Origin: Anarhynchus alexandrinus
Lineage: Eukaryota > Chordata > Aves > Charadriiformes > Charadriidae
Direction: 5' to 3'
Length of the DNA: 64,000 nucleotides
Assembly (NCBI GenBank): GCA_008711295.1
Contig: VUYV01000120.1
Span: 1,549,873 to 1,613,872, forward strand
The position numbers and the translations under genes were made by a program. The notes under the pieces are model-generated. The model was given only the letters and a program-made list of their open reading frames with translations. It had not been told where the DNA came from and searched no databases. Below are positions 61,341 through 64,000 of the stretch, piece after piece (the stretch's first letter is position 1; each line of letters begins with the position of its first letter).

Positions 61341-61536
61341 CTGGAACGTGAATTGGCCAAGCTGCAAATGTTGGGTAAAGCATCAAGTAATAAATCTCTA
61401 AGGAGCAGGAATCTGGAAACTGAAAATTCAATTTGTGATAATGAAGATACAGAAAAGACCTGTCTTGGAAAGACATTCTTACAAAAATAAATGCACTGGA
61501 GGAAAGAATAGCGTTCCAGAACAGAAAACTGAATGA
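61341..61536 (+). pseudogene. LRRC9: LRRC9 exon with frameshift
   Basis: After acceptor TCTTTTTATCAG the frame reads LERELAKLQMLGKASSN and further acidic/serine-rich residues to EDTEK. It then runs to a TAA at 61488-61490. In another frame the following bases read DILTKINALEERIAFQNRKL. Both halves match one continuous mammalian LRRC9 segment (LERELAEL..ILTKLSALDDRV..NKKLHE), so a frame-changing indel lies between about 61380 and 61457. The donor candidate is GTATGT at 61537. The alternative acceptor at 61323 (CCTAG) would add FYQ-like residues upstream. The helical, charged character suggests a coiled-coil linker after the LRR domain. Confidence 0.72.
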
Positions 61537-62015
61537 GTATGTTTAGTCAATTGTACAAGAACAGTATTATGATATTTTTGGACATTAATAATTGGGTGTG
61601 ATGGTGGCTGGTGGTTAGAAGATTCATGGCAGGACTTGAAGCCTGTCTCACATTTGTTTTTTATAAGGTGGAAACTAGGAGTATTGCAAATATCATTAAA
61701 GTTGCAGCTCTTATGTTGTCTGAATTATTGGATCCAGTCCATCGTCCATTACTGGTGATCTAGTAAATAGGAAAAGGATTGAACAAAAATAGCTGTGGTG
61801 AGTAGTTATATTGGATCAGTGCTTGGTGAAGAAGATGAAGCTTGGTGTTATAGATAAGTGTAGGACCAGTATATCCACATATTAAGATCAGTATGTCCAC
61901 AGTTGTAGTCTTTCAGATTTTTTTAAAAAAATCTTTCTGTAATCATTCATTTGTCTAAATTTGTTGTTTAAAAAAAATCAAAATTATGTTAATTTGTCCT
62001 GTTATGTTGTTCCAG
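61537..62015 (+). other. LRRC9 intron
   Basis: A 479-base AT-rich intron ending in TATGTTGTTCCAG. No other feature was seen. The phases of the flanking exons agree only if the frameshifted reading of the upstream exon is ignored. Confidence 0.55.
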
Positions 62016-62142
62016 ACGGGATTTTAAAAGATTTCCAAGTGGAAATGAAGGAAAGTTTTAATTTGGTAGTACAGTTCTTGTTGACGGACTTGGAAACAAT
62101 GGGAAACTTTCACTTTGAAGAAGGCTTATCAAATAATCCGTG
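62016..62142 (+). CDS. LRRC9: LRRC9 exon (open)
   Basis: After acceptor GTTGTTCCAG the frame reads GILKDFQVEMKESFNLVVQF then LLTDLETMGNFHFEEG and NNPW. The last part matches the remembered LRRC9 LLTELETVGNIHFEEG followed by a conserved tryptophan, and is the strongest single match in the locus. The likely donor is TG|GTATAC at 62143, a weak signal. Reading on instead reaches a stop at 62168-62170. The next mammalian segment was not found downstream in the window. Confidence 0.8.
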
Positions 62143-64000
62143 GTATACTTTTAAAGATACTTCAAACTAAAACTTGTTCCTTATGATTCCAACTTCATAA
62201 TATTTAACAAAACAAATCTGTTACAAGGGTCTGGAGTATTTTGAAGCACCAATGCTCCACAGACTCCATTTGCAGATAGCTGACAAGAAAGGAAACATTC
62301 TCTCCCCTCTCCTTCTCTTGGCAGTGTACTAAGCTGAAGCTTTGAGCCCACAAAGACTGATTTTGTTGTTGTTGCCTGTATTTTTTATTACCTATTTATG
62401 AAGCCCTTGATTTTAAAAAAGGAAGATAAAAGAATAAGCAAGCTATCCAATTGCTTTTTAACAACAGTGATTATTATTATTCTAAGTTCCGACACAGCTT
62501 TACTTGTAAAGAAGCATTAGAAGTTGCTTGCATAATCTTTGTGTGAATAACCTTGCCGCTCAGTTGAGGGGAGATTCAAATTCAGACTGTCAGTATTTCA
62601 AGGACTGTTTTCTGCTTGAGTACTCCAAGCTTGTCCACCTCAGTTACGCCTTCTTTTTGCATTCAGGGATGTTTGTTAGAGCTGCAGGTAGTTCTGTACT
62701 TACAGGTTCCATTTGAGGTTGTTTATAAATAGCATTCTGCTTACTTTTAATGCCACTTTCTTAAGCCAAGGATCTTTTTGTTTTGGCAAGAAGGAATTAA
62801 TAAATGACTTGTGTAGGGACGAAAGCCAAACCAAAGGTTTTTGGATGAGTAATCTTAGCACAGAATCTTTTTGAGAAAGAGCAATATTTTTATTAGTTGC
62901 AGTAAGGATTTTGAATGTTATATCATCTTCTTTTTTTAAGAAAACTTCCCATTGATTGAAAAACTGGAGAACCTACTGCATTTCTAGGTTGATTCTCTTT
63001 CTAAGGTGTCTGATTACCCCAAAATCTTTAAGAAATCTTCCATTACCAGATGGAAGTCCAGGAATCTTTTGTCTTCCTAGTCAGACAGAGAGAAAATTGC
63101 CACATATTTTTTAAGTGATTTGACTTGTATACCACAGGGAATAGGTGAGCTTCTGCCCCCAGGTTCCTGGCTGGCCAGTGGACTGTCTACTCTTTCTCAA
63201 GTTTGACTCTAGAAACTGTTGCAGGTTCTTGCAAACCACGCTCACTTTATTCACAATTGTGCTTAGTATAGTAGAACTGCTCATTTGCATAGTGAAGAAG
63301 GATTTAGACAAATTTTAAATATGACAGTGCAAATGGGGGGAAAGGAACACAATGAATCACATATGATTAGATACTGATGTTTGATACTTAACTTTGAATG
63401 CAGCATTTGAATAAAATAAGGTAAATTTATTTGTCTCTACCTGAGAGAATAAAGTTATAAGGAACTGAAACAGGCTAGAGGTATTGATTGTGATTCTTTC
63501 TTCTGAATAGGAAACAGAAGAAAATCATGGAGATAGCACTGAAAAATTCAGTGCAAAACAAGAAGAAAATTTTATTAACTTAGTGCTCTCCTGTGTGCAT
63601 TTCTGCACTCAGGTTTAGTTCTTGTTGTTATATAATTCAATCACGATTCTGTACCTGGGACTTCAGAGCATACAGTATCATAGGAGTGACAATAAATCAC
63701 ATCTTTAGAGTGCATAATAAAATTCTGAGGCTGAAATTTAAGAAGTTTCAAATATTTCTGTAAAAAGAAGTTTTCAGTGTAGCAGAATAAGTGCCTAAGT
63801 GTTAAGAGTTATTTAGTGTAGCATTGGGCTGTGAACAAAGTTAACTTTGTGATTGATTATAAGAACAGAAAAGTTTTGCATAGCATGAAATAATTTAGGA
63901 TTATTAAGAAGTTTTACCCAGATAGAGGTGACTTGAAGTTCTCCAAAGTCCCTATGCTTGGTGTTTCTATGACTGGTTGTTGGACTTCAGAGATCCATAC
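62143..64000. other. Inferred LRRC9 intron; no clear exon
   Basis: No further LRRC9 exon could be recognised. An exon-like interval at 63511-63612 (acceptor TTCTGAATAG, donor CAG|GTTTAG, 34 open codons reading ETEENHGDSTEKFSAKQEEN first) has no family match that I can name. The 62-codon frame at 62528-62716 is also unmatched. Confidence 0.45.

Larger units (their letters stand above)
56861..62142 (+). pseudogene. LRRC9: LRRC9 5' part, apparently degenerating (partial locus)
   Basis: A multi-exon plus-strand locus matching the N-terminal third of leucine-rich repeat-containing protein 9, a large LRR protein associated with ciliated tissues whose molecular role is poorly known. Recognised exons are 56861-57119, 57691-57830, 59197-59264, 61341-61536 and 62016-62142. 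Identity rests on collinear motifs: LSYE..QEG, MFFSGYPRIVG, WIAEC, LNNNLIKNIE, LQEVNLTGN, LERELAKL, LTKINALEERI, LLTDLETMGNFHFEEG. Two exons carry frame-breaking lesions, one also has a nonsense codon, and exons expected between 59264 and 61341 are not clear. Three exons remain open with good splice signals. Alternatives are sequencing indels (which would not explain the stop codon), a truncated or exon-skipped isoform, or a lineage-specific loss in progress. The rest of the gene lies right of the window. Confidence 0.75.

Noticed and set aside
63966..64000. Possible CR1 3' end at the right window edge (GGTTGTTGGACTTCAGAGATCC)
   Set aside because: Only a few words fit and the sequence is cut by the window edge; not enough for a call.
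1..64000. Search for endogenous retroviruses, tRNA or rRNA genes, CRISPR arrays and bacterial-type operons
   Set aside because: No long terminal repeat pair, retroviral gene motif, cloverleaf or spaced direct-repeat array was recognised; the window reads as ordinary avian nuclear DNA.

Overview
This is vertebrate nuclear DNA, almost certainly from a bird. It is AT-rich, gene-poor and intron-bearing. It carries CR1 (chicken repeat 1) LINE fragments of several ages, including copies with the avian 8-bp 3'-end repeat (ATTCTATG-like). It also contains parts of two genes that, as I recall, are neighbours in amniotes: RTN1 on the minus strand and LRRC9 on the plus strand, arranged head to head. These identifications rest on reading short peptides against remembered family sequences; no database search was possible.

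Layout. Positions 1-28259 are read as the first intron of the long reticulon-1 isoform (RTN1-A, minus strand). This stretch holds CR1 fragments (1-276, 8408-8520, 12400-12960, 13251-14090), a 70-bp A-rich tandem repeat (21772-21955), a probable assembly scar around a single N at 9310, and no supported exon. RTN1-A coding exon 1 lies at 28260-28449, inside a CpG-rich promoter/leader region of about 28.26-29.1 kb. From 29.1 to 53.5 kb is intergenic sequence with CR1 remnants of several ages (38484-38955, 40100-40320, 41251-42410, 47250-47380, 49310-49640) and G-quadruplex-type G runs. A GC-rich block with two inverted CCAAT boxes and a GC box (53480-53950) is the likely LRRC9-side promoter.

From 56861 to at least 62142 the plus strand holds exons of LRRC9, a leucine-rich-repeat protein. 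Exons at 56861-57119, 59197-59264 and 62016-62142 are open and correctly bordered. The exon at 57691-57830 has a 1-bp deletion plus a nonsense codon. The exon at 61341-61536 has a frameshift. The exons expected between 59264 and 61341 are not clearly recognisable. The simplest reading is that LRRC9 is decaying or already a pseudogene in this species. This is the most notable observation in the window.

Most other open frames on either strand look like chance frames. No tRNA, rRNA, CRISPR array, intact mobile element, retroviral gene or toxin gene was recognised.
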